Positions 1 to 11,700 of a stretch of 64,000 nucleotides of DNA are shown piece by piece (position 1 is the first letter of the stretch; each line of letters starts with the position of its first letter). The notes under the pieces are model-generated. The model was given only the letters and a program-made list of their open reading frames with translations. It was not told the DNA's origin and did no database searches. The stretch comes from Bugula neritina (Eukaryota > Bryozoa > Gymnolaemata > Cheilostomatida > Bugulidae): NCBI GenBank assembly GCA_964035545.1, contig OZ037767.1, forward strand, positions 21,182,628 to 21,246,627, written 5' to 3'. A program made the translations under genes and the position numbers.

Positions 1-1278
1 TATATCATATTATTATTAAATTTTTATGGCATGTTTAAAAAATTGTTGAAAAACAAGGTTCAAATGAGAATAAGCAGAAATTTGTATAAACATTTTCAGT
101 TTGGCCAGTGAACTGCTAGCTCTAAAGCTTAGCGGAAGATCTTAAAAACTGAGTCTTTATGTGAAACTTTTCTCAGAGCATCAAACCTCACACCAATAGA
201 ATATTTCCTTTGACAACATATTGTTGGTGGGTCATGGGAATTGTCAGTTTTTGATGCTTAAACTTTGATTGGCTGTCCAACTCCAAGCTAGTATTTAGAA
301 ATCAAGCTGAATTTTCAACAGTTATTTTGAACACATGCAGCAAAGCCTAGCTAACCCAAGCAGGATATACCACTGGTTATCTCCACTTTGTTCTTACCAT
401 ACTAAACTCCCACTATATACTATACAGAGTTTATACAAGCTGGCACAAATACAAAGAAACAGAGAGTTCGTATATTATGGAAAGTTTCATTGTCATTACT
501 GGGAAGCCAACAGAAATGTTGTCTAAGTTTTGTTTCTTTGGTGAAATTATACACCAGTAATATAAGACTGTTGACTTTTGGGCTAACATAAAAGATAAAC
601 ATTTGATGTTTTACAAACAGACTGTAGAAAGAAATGTTTTTGAATTTAGCCTTAGCATCTAAGTAGCCAGATTTTAGTCAATGCTCTTAGTTCTAGACCT
701 ATATAAAATGAGTAAGGGTTTTGTTGGGAGAATTGTTGCACTGCATTCATACAAGTATTTAGACAAGCAACTTCCAGCTGCATCCCATAACTAGTGTATG
801 GAGAATAATATTCTAGAATATTGCACTTTTGTACTTAGTTCTAGACCTATATAAATGATTAACCCCATGCAGAGAACATAAGATGGAAGTTTCTAAGTGA
901 CATGTGCCACCCGGTGGTTCTGTAATAGCCTGCACAGTGTGTGGTATCAAAGTGGCATTATTATGTAACTCTTAAATAAGTAACTGCAAGCTGAATTTTA
1001 ATTAAATATTCCAGTCAACTGCAAGGCAAGCTTTAGGTCATATTACGATCATTACTAGTTGGTGATTTAGCAGTAGGTATTGTAACAAGTCCTATCTGCA
1101 ACAACTAATATTGTAATGAAGCCTACTTCCAGCAGACATTTATTACATATTGATAAAATATCTTCACCTATTACACCATAGGTAGTGTACATCCTCAACC
1201 TCCGTGATACATCATGTATTTTTCACTGAAGTTTATAGTTTAAAATGTCTTGTAAGAAACATTCTTTTTTAATTGCAG
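1..1278. other. Non-coding stretch upstream of cyclin D exon
   Basis: No exon could be supported here. It is probably intron of the cyclin D gene, because the exon at 1279 starts in mid-codon and needs an upstream exon. A 20-base direct repeat (TAGTTCTAGACCTATATAAA) occurs near 689 and near 838. Short open frames in this stretch have no family resemblance. Confidence 0.5.
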
Positions 1279-2015
1279 ATGAGAAATGTGTAGTCTATTC
1301 ACCGTCTGTCATAGCATCAACTTGTTTATGCGCTAGTGTTGAAAAGATCACCAATGGTTGGAGGGCAGCACTGTATAGTAGAATACTAAAGGACCTCATA
1401 GGTGCTGACATGGTGAGTAGTTGTTCTCTCTTGATTTACCTGCCTGCACTGCTTTTTGGGCTCAAAGCTAGTTTTTGGCCTAGTTGAGAGAACATTGAAG
1501 CTAAGTTGGTTTAGTTGACATGACAGAATTTACTGTTTAGCAAGTATTTTAGAAACTCTTACTCATGCAAGTTTATCTTCGCCATCCCTGCTAGAAACCC
1601 CTTTTTTGGTAAATCGGGTTAAGCACTTATTCAGATGGGACACAGGAGTAATTATGACTGGATGCTCTTCCTAGCATCACCAATGGCCTTTGTCAGGGTT
1701 CAAACCTATGACTGTGTTAACCAAGCAAGTGCTCTAACCCCTAGGGCCTAGACCAATGCTGCTCAAGAAAATCTTACTAAAATATCCTTTTGAATTTGTT
1801 TCTCATCTCAATGGTTTTTGTTTTCTATTAATTCCCTTTTCATTCTCCTGGTATTAGTTTCCTATATCATATCTCTGTAGGAACAACTGGTTGAGTGCAC
1901 TGAGCGTGTTAAACAGCAATTGTGCGATAAAGACAGTAAAGAATCTAGTAAAGACCCTCCAAAACCCGTTCACCCCGGCACACCTACTGATGTACTGGAC
2001 ATTTCAGTCAACTAG
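1279..2015 (+). CDS. CCND: Cyclin D, C-terminal exons (partial)
   Basis: The last two coding exons of a D-type cyclin, the regulatory partner of CDK4/6 in G1. Exon 1279-1412 starts after TTAATTGCAG and ends at a GTGAGT donor. Exon 1881-2015 ends with TAG. Together they encode about 89 residues: the end of the second cyclin fold (YSPSVIAS matches the PPSM(I/V)A segment of D cyclins) and a hydrophilic tail ending TPTDVLDISVN. The family tail is TPTDVRDIDL-like and contains the conserved Thr whose phosphorylation marks vertebrate cyclin D for turnover. The N-terminal cyclin box and LxCxE region lie outside the window. The intron between the exons carries a SINE. The assignment rests on the tail motif and the exon structure. 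Confidence 0.88.
1565..1770 (-). mobile_element. tRNA-derived SINE, copy 1
   Basis: Lies in the last cyclin D intron. On the minus strand it starts with a tRNA-like head (GAGCAGC..GGTCTAG..GGGGTTAGAGC, then a B box close to GGTTTGAACCC) and continues into a body shared with the copies at 44.2 and 46.8 kb. It is more diverged than those two in the B box. No clear target-site duplication was seen. Confidence 0.8.
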
Positions 2016-2585
2016 TCTTACTCTGATGTGAGTCACTGTAACAGTCTGGGAAGAAACAGTTATTTAGGGCTGCAAGTTATTTAACTTAGCTGACACTTTA
2101 CATCATGAGACATTTGGGTATTTATTGAACCCTTTGACCTTTTATTATTTGAGGAGTTTTAACATTTTACCAAAGCATTTCATTACAACACTTGACCAAA
2201 GACATTATTGTAATCAGCACTATATTAACAAATAATGCAATCAGAGATTTTTACTTCACCGGTCTGTCAGTATAACAGTATTTTTATATACATATGTTTT
2301 AAAATTAAGTGAGAGTATATCCATGATTGTTAGCCACATATTTAGCTTTCTATATATATTTTTTTTCTGTAAATGTCTACAGCTATTGTAAGCTTTAATT
2401 GGGCGGTTTTTATTATAAATTAGCAATGTACCTATGCAATAACATTTTTATAGCACTGAGTCCAGGTGCAATACCATGTCTTTGAGAATTATATCTCTAG
2501 CCAATGCAATAATTATTATAATGGTAACTTATAATTTTATACTTATTATATATATTTATTGTTTTAGGAATGCTGTATTATGAGA

Positions 2586-2591
2586 AATAAA
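2586..2591 (+). terminator. Poly(A) signal AATAAA, cyclin D
   Basis: AATAAA about 570 bases after the cyclin D stop codon, in AT-rich sequence. Confidence 0.6.
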
Positions 2592-2630
2592 TTATAGTAT
2601 AACACAAAACTATTTAATCTTTAATGGGCA

Positions 2631-2636
2631 TTTATT
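2631..2636 (-). terminator. Poly(A) signal AATAAA, GTF3C1
   Basis: TTTATT on the plus strand, which is AATAAA on the minus strand, about 95 bases downstream of the GTF3C1 stop. It lies about 40 bp from the opposing cyclin D signal. Confidence 0.6.
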
Positions 2637-2730
2637 TACAAAAATATATATACTATTTACTGTAATACCAAGTCCCTGATTTACACGAGAACACAAATCC
2701 ACAATTATAGCCTTAACCCTTTAGCATAAA

Positions 2731-5700
2731 TTATGTAGTAGAGGGGAAAACTCCATGATTCTGTTTGGTATTAAGTATGAACAAGGAGAGTCTCTGCATA
2801 GACTGATGGGTTGCTGTGTAGTGGGCCTGAAAGTCGGGACGTAGAGGCTTGTCTGACACAATATATGTTGTTCGCTTAGAAAACAGGCCAAGTCTGCCTT
2901 GCATTTCCGCTCCAATATATTCACATGTCACACAGTGAAGGTCTTGCAGTATCTACATGTAATATATACACATAGTATCTACATAATATAGTATATACAC
3001 CTAGCATCTACACATGGTATCTACACCTAGCATCTACACATGGTATCTACACATGGTATGTACACATATTATCTACACATGATATCTACACATAGTATCT
3101 ACACATAGTATCTACATATAGCATATTATGTGGTATCTACACCTGGTATCTACAAATGGTATCTACAAATGGTATCTACACATGGTATCTATACATGGTA
3201 TCTACACATGGTATCTATACATGGTATCTACACATGGTATCTACACATGGCGTCTACACATGGTATCTACACATGGTATCTACATATGGCATCTACACAT
3301 GGTATCTACACATGGTATCTGCACATGGTATCTACACATGGTATCTACATATGGCATCTACACATGGTATCTACACATGGTATCTACACATGGTATCTAC
3401 ACATGGTATCTAGTATCTACACATGGTATCTAGTATCTACACATGGTATCTACACATACTCCATACACTCAACATTTCCACAGTTTTCACATATTCAAGA
3501 AGTGTATAACATGATATGACTTTCTTACTTCCAGCAGGTCCAGCAAGGCTACAGGAGAGTATACCATCGAGAAGAGCTCGTGTAGAGCAGAAAACTGAAT
3601 GGACTGGTTTTTGTTGATTGTAGAAAGCAAGGAAGTCAGCAGGGTATACAGTACAGGGTAGTTGATAGTGCCTTCAGTAGTAAGCCATGGTTTGGGAATT
3701 ATGTCCACCTGACACAAAGTGTGTTTTAAAGTTTAGATTATGCACAGGTATTGATATAAAAAAAAAAATTGACTTTCCAGCTCACCGAGACACTTTTCAC
3801 ATGCCAGATTTTTAGAGTATTAATAGGAGCGCAATTTCAAAATTTACAAAAAGTCATGCATGTGTACAGTGAGTTATAATGAAACATACATACGCATGAT
3901 TCATTGTATGTATGTGTATGATGCGTCATGTGTATAAGTACAATGAGTCATGCATACAATGAGTCACACATCAACTGATTTCAAAATCTGAAAGTTACAT
4001 TTGAATGAGATTAAAATAACACAAAACTGAATAACAATCTACTGTTTGTAGGCCGAAAATCAACCTCTATTATCAACTAAAATTCATGCACACTGCTATC
4101 ACTAGTCAAAATGAGCTTCTATCTAATTAAAAGAGAAGTGCAATGAGGACAAGGTGACCAGCCGACTAATTCGATTCAGCTATCATAATGAGTCAAGTTC
4201 AATTCTTTTACAGACAGTATGTGCAATAAAGCAGCCTACGTGTGCACACTTGGTGAAGAACTCACTCTGTGATATGTTGTGGACGGTTTAGGTGAATCCT
4301 GGACAAGACTAGCATTTGTCTCCAACAAATTATCGGCAGCAGATGGACTGCTGTCACTCGGTTTCTCTAATCGTACTTCGTCAGCTGCAGTTAGGTTAAC
4401 TCCACTACCCCTGCCTGCCAAACATGATATTGTGGTCATTATCATGTAAGAATTGTTCCCCAAGTTGACATGCCCACTGAGACCACTGAACACACCCACT
4501 AAAACTACTCAACGCGCCACTAAACATACTAGACATGCACATTAAGACTATAAACACGCCTTCAAGAAAGTACCTTGACGCATCAGCTATAGTGTAAAGT
4601 AAGTTCATGGCAATGCATTTAAAAATTTGAATAAATGAATGTTTTATTTAGCCAACAACCAACTGCAACTATAAGCCTATGTACAATACCAGATAAAGAA
4701 AAACTTTAGACCATAAACAAGTCCAACTGACCTTTAGTGTCTCGTAAAGAATGCACGACCCACATTCGCCTGTGAGCGTATGCAACGTATGTATGTGTGG
4801 CTATGCCTACACGCAAGACCAAATATCTTTCGGTTAACATGTTCACATAACCCTCTAGCTTACTGGGACTAGCTGTCAAATCTTGCAGGTCTTTTTGGCT
4901 GAGACCAGAATTGCCACTAGGCATGCTCAGAGCAGAGTACAAGGCAGAGAAAGAGATGCCTGCCATGCCAACACCGTCAATACTACAGCACAGAGATAAA
5001 CAAACATGTTGATATTCTGTTGACTCGCACAGTGTCACTGTGCAGCATATTACCATAGTTCAACTGATGTAGGAATGATTGAGCACATGGTGATGTCACT
5101 ATTGTCTCGCTAAAAGTGTGATGATGCACGTGAGAACTCACATTGAGAAAATCTTCTTCAACATCTGAATATCTGGTTGAGGCAGGACAAGTTCCAGCTC
5201 ACTGAACACTTTTTCTGTGTCCACATCATAGGGAATGGAGGACATCAAAGACCGCATGTACTGACGGTCTTCCTTCTTGGAAACTTTCAACTCATCTGCA
5301 TAGATAAAGAGATCAACAGTACCTACCAGATACATTATCTGCTAATAGTGTGTAGACAATAGTACCTACCAGATACATTATCTGCTAACAGTTTATAGAT
5401 GACAGTACCTACCAGGTAAATTGTCTGACAATAGTTTAGCTTTTATAGTACAAGGCTTGATCTGACAATGCTCAAATTTCATCATTTCTGATTTTTTGGA
5501 AAGAAGGGGAGAATCGTCTGCCAAATCTTCGTCATCATTATCCTCCTCGTCATCTAAATCAACAAACAAAAACAATTAGAAAACCGGCTGAAGAAACCTG
5601 ATCAAACATTGCAACTTCACTGGATGTTGATTAATGGAATCAAGTAAATGTATATTATTGGCTATTTAGTTATTACTGCCTGCTGATTGGCTGAACAAGA

Positions 5701-8700
5701 GCTCAACTATACCTGACTGGTTAACATTGCTAGTATCCAGAACTTTCTCTGGCAAAAAGAATTTGATGTCAAGAGCTCCTGGAAAGGCAAGAGACAAAAA
5801 CGTCATCAATTGACCTCTCCAGTCCTTAGCACTTGCATACTCCAAGTGTTCATCTTGGCTCTCAGAAAGATCATGATACGCATCACCGCAGGATACGAAT
5901 GTCTCTAAAGATATGACCTGGAGTCGGTCACAAAAAAGTTTGTACCTGGAGAACAAAAAATACACTCTGGATCGAAGCATACAGCTAGAATTTAGCTAAT
6001 AAAGATCAGGTCTACATTTGGTACAAGTACAAAGTGAGGGTGATATGGGGCTGCCACACTACAGTTGACCTCTGTGACGTCACAACTGTCTGATTTCTGA
6101 ACGCAACTGTCAGTTCGACATGTCAAACGCTCAACTTCAGCGTTCAGCTATCAGCCAATCACTGACTGGCCAGGTAAGCCCTGATTGGTTACGTGCGTTT
6201 ACTTATTCCACGTCCTACTAGCCAGCATTATTATTTGATTTGGTTCTTCGAAAATTATATTATTTTACTTGACATCATCTATGATGAAGTTATATATGCA
6301 CATCTTAATAAAGATTAACTATGAAAATAAATATTTAGCAGATAAATTTGGCTAAATTTTATCAGCATATTAAGTTCTTTATGCTATCGAAAGCGATAGT
6401 ATAAAGCTAGTAAATCTCATTAAATGAAGCTAGTAATTTTGAATAAGTGAAGCTAGTAAATTAAGGTAAAAATAAATAGCAAATCTTATTGAATTATGCT
6501 AGTAAATCTCAATAAATTGCGCTAAATTTGATTTTTGGTTCCTGTGAATACAGCAGAAACTAAGCTACAAGATTCTTATTGGTTAAAAGTTTACTGCGGG
6601 GCTAGAGACAGTTAGCTTTCATCATTTGTAGTGAACTGTAGTGTGACCAGCAAAAAGTAGGAAGTGACGTTGAAGGTATGCGCGAGCAGCTCCAAAATGG
6701 CCGTCACAGTCGAGTTTCGACTGTAGTGTGTCATGCCCAATACAATGGGAGACATTTAACCTTGACCTTCAGGTAGCTAACTATACTGCAATGATCTCTC
6801 CATGAGACAATGACATTCACAACTAAATTTCTGGAAATATAGAGATGGGGAGAAAAAGGAAGTGAGCTGAGCATACCTGTATGTGAGTCCAAACATTCTC
6901 ATTGGTCCTTGATTTTTGTTCTTTTTGATATTAACGACTTTGTTATCCTGGAGAGTGGAGAAGGCGCTGTTGGCTATACTATTCGGGTACTGCTCAAACA
7001 CCTGCCAATCACAGTCATAGCATGTTCAAACACCTGCCAGTCATGGTCATAGCATATTCAAACACCTGCCAATCACAGTCATAGCATATTCAAACACCTG
7101 CCAACCACAGTCATAGCATGTTCAAACACCTGCCAATCATGGTCATAGCATATTCAAACACCTGCCAATCACAGTCATAGCATATTCAAACACCTGCCAA
7201 TCATAGTCATAGCATATTCAAACACCTGCCAACCACAGTCATAGCATATTCAAACACCTGCCAACCACAGTCATAGCATGTTCAAACACCTGCCAATCAT
7301 GGTCAGAGCATAGATATAGCATATTCAGTAAACACATCTAGTGTCAACACATCTCTAGGATATGCACACTTCACATCAGAGGTTAAGCCAACAGGGGCCG
7401 TCTTGTCTAGACTAGAGTTACCTTGTGAATTTGGTACTTCCTGTTGATCTTGTCGTTGATGAGTAAGAAAGATGTAGCAAAGTTGCTCAAAGTGTATCTG
7501 GCGACATCAGCGTCAGAGGTAGGGTGTCCCCAGGTGACCTGTTGACAGCAGATTTATTCTATCATATAATAAAATGCATCATAATATATCACCGGGTGTC
7601 ATAAGACAATAAAGTGTATAGAAAGATATGTAGCGCATCACCATATGATACAGTGTACTTTAATATGATACGGTGTATCATAATAATCATAATATAATAA
7701 ATGGACTGGCAAAATAAAATATGATGTATCTTGAAACAACACAGTGTATTGAAATATAAAACAGGGATTTGTAATATAATACAGTGTATCGTAATACAAT
7801 ATTATAAACTGCAATATAATACCGATAATTGCATTATAACAAAGTGCAATTTGATATGACACAATAAACTTATTGTAACAATATGCAGTATATCGTAATA
7901 TAATCCAGTGTATCGTAATATAATATAATGTACTATAGTACAATATAACATAACATAATTAAAATAATATAACACAATAAATATAAGATACTATGTAATA
8001 ATAAAATACAACTTTGTAATATATATTATAATTAAAATAAGATAATATATTATAAAGTAAAGCAATATAATATGAATAAATATAAGATAATTTAGGATAA
8101 TTAAACATAATACAATATAAATAAATATAAGACAATATAGTATAATATTAAAACACAGATAAACAAACTGACCACTATGGGAGGCATGACTTGGTGATTG
8201 TGTGTGTGTCCTGTGACTACCATTGGCTGATCTTTTGTTTCAGTTACTTGAATGAGGTTGTATTTAGACATCAATGCATTAACATCTGCCATAGTAGAAA
8301 GATCAACGTAGACCTCATTGTCAAAAGCATTCTCACACCTCTTTAATACAAGCTCCATCAGTCTAGCATACGTCTCTGCCAATACATCTGTGCATGTAAA
8401 GGGCTCTTGATCCTTGAAGCTGGCTATTTCCTGCAAAGACACCACAACTATGCATTAGTCACGTCACAACCCAATTCAAATAGCCGACATTCTATAACTT
8501 TAAATAAAAAAACATTTTGTGCTATACTGCATCTATAATATAATATTTACAAACCGGGTCATTCATTGCTATGGAAGTATAGAGATGCAGTGTTCGGTCT
8601 TTCTGTCCAAACTTGACAAGGCGAGACATACGTGCCCAACATGCAACTGAGGACTTGTCTTTGGAAACCGAAAAATGGCGGTGAAGAAAATCTCTGACAA

Positions 8701-8776
8701 GTTTGGTAGCCGGATCCTTGCACATGCCCACATCGAGAATATTCAATCCAATCTTGGCCAACAACAAAGCCTCGTC
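2731..8776 (-). CDS. GTF3C1: GTF3C1 exons 24-34 (C-terminal region)
   Basis: Exons: 8555-8776, 8173-8430, 7422-7538, 6877-7001, 5713-5945, 5413-5553, 5142-5295, 4732-4982, 4266-4414, 3529-3708, 2731-2952. They contain a Myb/SANT-like region (exons 24-25, DEALLLAKIGLNIL, equivalent to human EDGLLVLCRIASNVL), the acidic insert (exon 29), a helical block ending HRRMWVVHSL (exon 31, human WPWLLHSV) and the conserved C-terminal helix YSPVALLDLLE joining to ILQDLHC (exons 33-34). The final exon ends with TGA-type context at 2731 and is less conserved than the rest. Confidence 0.85.
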
Positions 8777-11700
8777 CTGAATGAATTCAATGAACAGTAT
8801 AAACAAGTCAGCTGTTAAAAACGGAAATATTACAAATATGTTTGAAAGTTTAGCAGGACTGGTGACTTAAAAAATAGTATAATAGTATCATATATTGGTG
8901 GCAACGTATTACTCATATGATATTACTAGCATTGAATTGCACTAGCGATAAAAACAATGTTAAGAAATACCTCCTTAGGACTAAAGCTTGACCTCAGAGT
9001 TCGCAAGTTTCTTATTGCGTCACGATCTTTGTCATCTTTAAACCTTCGGGCTTCATATCTCTGCTTCCTGAGGCGAAACCAAGCAACATTAAATAATTCA
9101 CCCAGTAAGAATAGATATGACGCACAATAAAACCAATGATGTAGAATAATAAATTTATACCTCATCACAAGAGCTGTACTACATAACAGTGAATAGGGTA
9201 AAGTTATTATTGCAGAGTGAATAGTATAGAGTGAACAGTATAGTGAACAGTATAGAGTGAGTAGCATAGATTGTGTAGCATAAAGTGAGTAGTACAGAGT
9301 GAATAGCGTGGAGTTAATAATATAAAGTGAATAGTATAGAGTAAATAGTATAGTGAGCAGTATAGAGTGAGTATTGTAGAGTGAGTAGTATAGAGTGAGT
9401 AGTGTAGAGTGAGTAGTATAGAGTGAATAGTAAATAGTAAGTAGTGTAGAGTGAGTAGTATAGAGTGAGTAGTGTAGAGTGAGTAGTATAGAGTGAGTAG
9501 TGTAGAGTGAGTAGTGTAGAGTGAGTAGTGCAGAGTGAGTAGTGTAGAGTGAGTAGTGTAGAGTGAGTAGTATAGAATGAATAGTAAATAGTGAGTAGTG
9601 TAGAGTGAGTAGTATAGGGTGAGTAGTGTAGAGTGAGTAGTGTAGAGTGAGTAGTGTAGAGTGAGTAGTGCAGAGTTAATAGCAGTATAGAGTGAGTAGT
9701 ATAGAGTGAGTAGTGTAGAGTGAGTAGTGTAGAGTGAGTAGAATAGAGTGAGTAGTGAAGCAATCACCTCCTTTTTGAGGGTGAAGTGTTGGATAGCCCA
9801 ACTTTTCTCTTCTTCCTCATATAAGGCAGCTGATCGACCGCAACTCTCTTTTCCCGATTCAAAGCTTTGCTGATCTTGTGAAGAGCAGGAGACAGGCTAG
9901 AACGTTGCGCTACAGACACCAGTGTTGGCTTTACCACAACTTTAGTAGCCGGCACCTGTAAACATGTAATATGCTAAGGTATAATGCTTTGCCAAGGTGA
10001 AGTGCTATGCTAAGGTATGGTGCTATGCTAAGGTATAATGCTATGCTAAGGTATAGTGCTATGCTAAGGTATAGTGCTATGCTAAGGTATAGTGCTATAC
10101 CAAGAGGAAGTGCTATGCTATGGTGCAGGCTAGTGACTAGTTATTAGACTTGCCTTTACAGGGTGTTGATTATCTGATGTAGACAGTTTGACAGCCGGTT
10201 TGCTAGCAGAACGTAGAAGAGGGTTGGGCACCATTTTTTCAAGACTAGAATGCCATTGCCTGCAAACACAGAGCAAAGGATCAACAAAGACAAAACAGGC
10301 GGGAGTCCTGGCATACACCCACAACACATGTTCTGTAGCTCAGCAATACTCTAGCTTATGTTTATTAATCATTAAGAATAGTCTACCAGATGCTAAAACA
10401 TATTACAGAGATATATTATTAAATTGAATAGACACCAAGTATAAAGCAAGGAAAAATACCTGGAGAGATTGGAGAAGAAAAGGGTGTCTAGACCACCCCC
10501 TCCTTTTCCATCACCGGGTATACGCATCTCTTGAACCTCGGCTAACGATTTGGGGTTAACATACTCTCTCATGGTGGAATTTCTAGAAAACAATACATAT
10601 TCAGATCATGTAATAAAGTTGTATAACTTGTATATTTAAAAAAAAACACACTATATTGCATAGTAAAATAAAATACAATGCAGTAAAATAACAAATAATG
10701 TAGTATAGTGCAGTAATGTAAACATAGAGTGTAGTAATATACACAATACTACTGTAGTAATATGACATGTCACATAGTGATATAAACATATAGCGTAGCA
10801 ATATAAACATATAGCGTAATAATATAAACATATAGTGTAGTACCATAACATGTCACATAGTAATATAAACATGTCATGCACGGTAGTAATATAAGCATAT
10901 AGTATAGTAATATAAACATATAGCGTAGTAATATAAACGTATAGCATAGTAATTTAAACATATAGTGTAGTAAACAGTACTAACCTTAATATATCAATAC
11001 GCTGAGGCTCCACCTCCTCCAACGACTTGGGGGCATCTCGGGCTTCCTTTTTAAGTGGCGTACTTGTGCATATGTTCTGCAACGTCACCCAGTAATTATC
11101 AACAGCGTCAGCGCCCTCAGTCATTCGGAAAGGTAAAGTTAGCCTCTCTACTTGCTCTTTCGTATGCTGTTCTAAAACACCATTGCACTACTATGTAGTC
11201 ATAACTAACTGCAGTACTGTAACGTAACACACTTCAATCTATATTCTTTCTAACCGGCACACAATAGCCTATAGCACTGCTAGGTAACACTCACAGAGTA
11301 ACACATAACACTGTCAGGTAACACACTAACCACTTAGGAGGCCTCCTGATGTATCAACAATAACCGCCGTCTGATGAACATATATCAAGCTGATTTCTCT
11401 GAAAGTCCTGCCACCTTCTACTTTCGATACGTTAGAAACGAGTCCCATCATACACAGGAGGGAAATGCTGTCACGCAGTGACGCTATGTACCGCCTGCAA
11501 ATATTCACAAGTTATATGTCATAGTGCAACATAAACGATGTCACAACATGCCCAGAATAAGGTGGCCTTTCTGTAAAACTGTTGCAATTTGTGTAAAAGC
11601 ACAATAGACTATGTAACCAGTGAGTTGAAGAGTTGCGTTACCACATGTATCGAGAGTGAAATCAGACAAGAAATGATACTTCAAGGCAGGTACAGTTGAA

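Larger units (their letters stand above)
2016..2730. other. Convergent 3' ends of cyclin D and GTF3C1
   Basis: The tail-to-tail spacer is only 715 bp. It holds the cyclin D 3' UTR and the short GTF3C1 3' UTR. No ORF of note. Confidence 0.7.

Noticed and set aside
1565-1770. A true tRNA gene (B box visible)
   Set aside because: The sequence continues into a shared non-tRNA body with two other copies, and the acceptor stem does not close, so it is a SINE.
3128-3519. Three overlapping open frames of 85-129 codons encoding MVSTHGIYTWYLH-type repeats
   Set aside because: They are the three frames of a 13-bp minisatellite; 13 is not a multiple of 3, so every frame is open. It lies in an intron of a gene on the other strand.
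9207-9767. Minus-strand frames of 149 and 186 codons with Leu/Thr/Tyr repeats
   Set aside because: Product of the 14-bp minisatellite in GTF3C1 intron 22.
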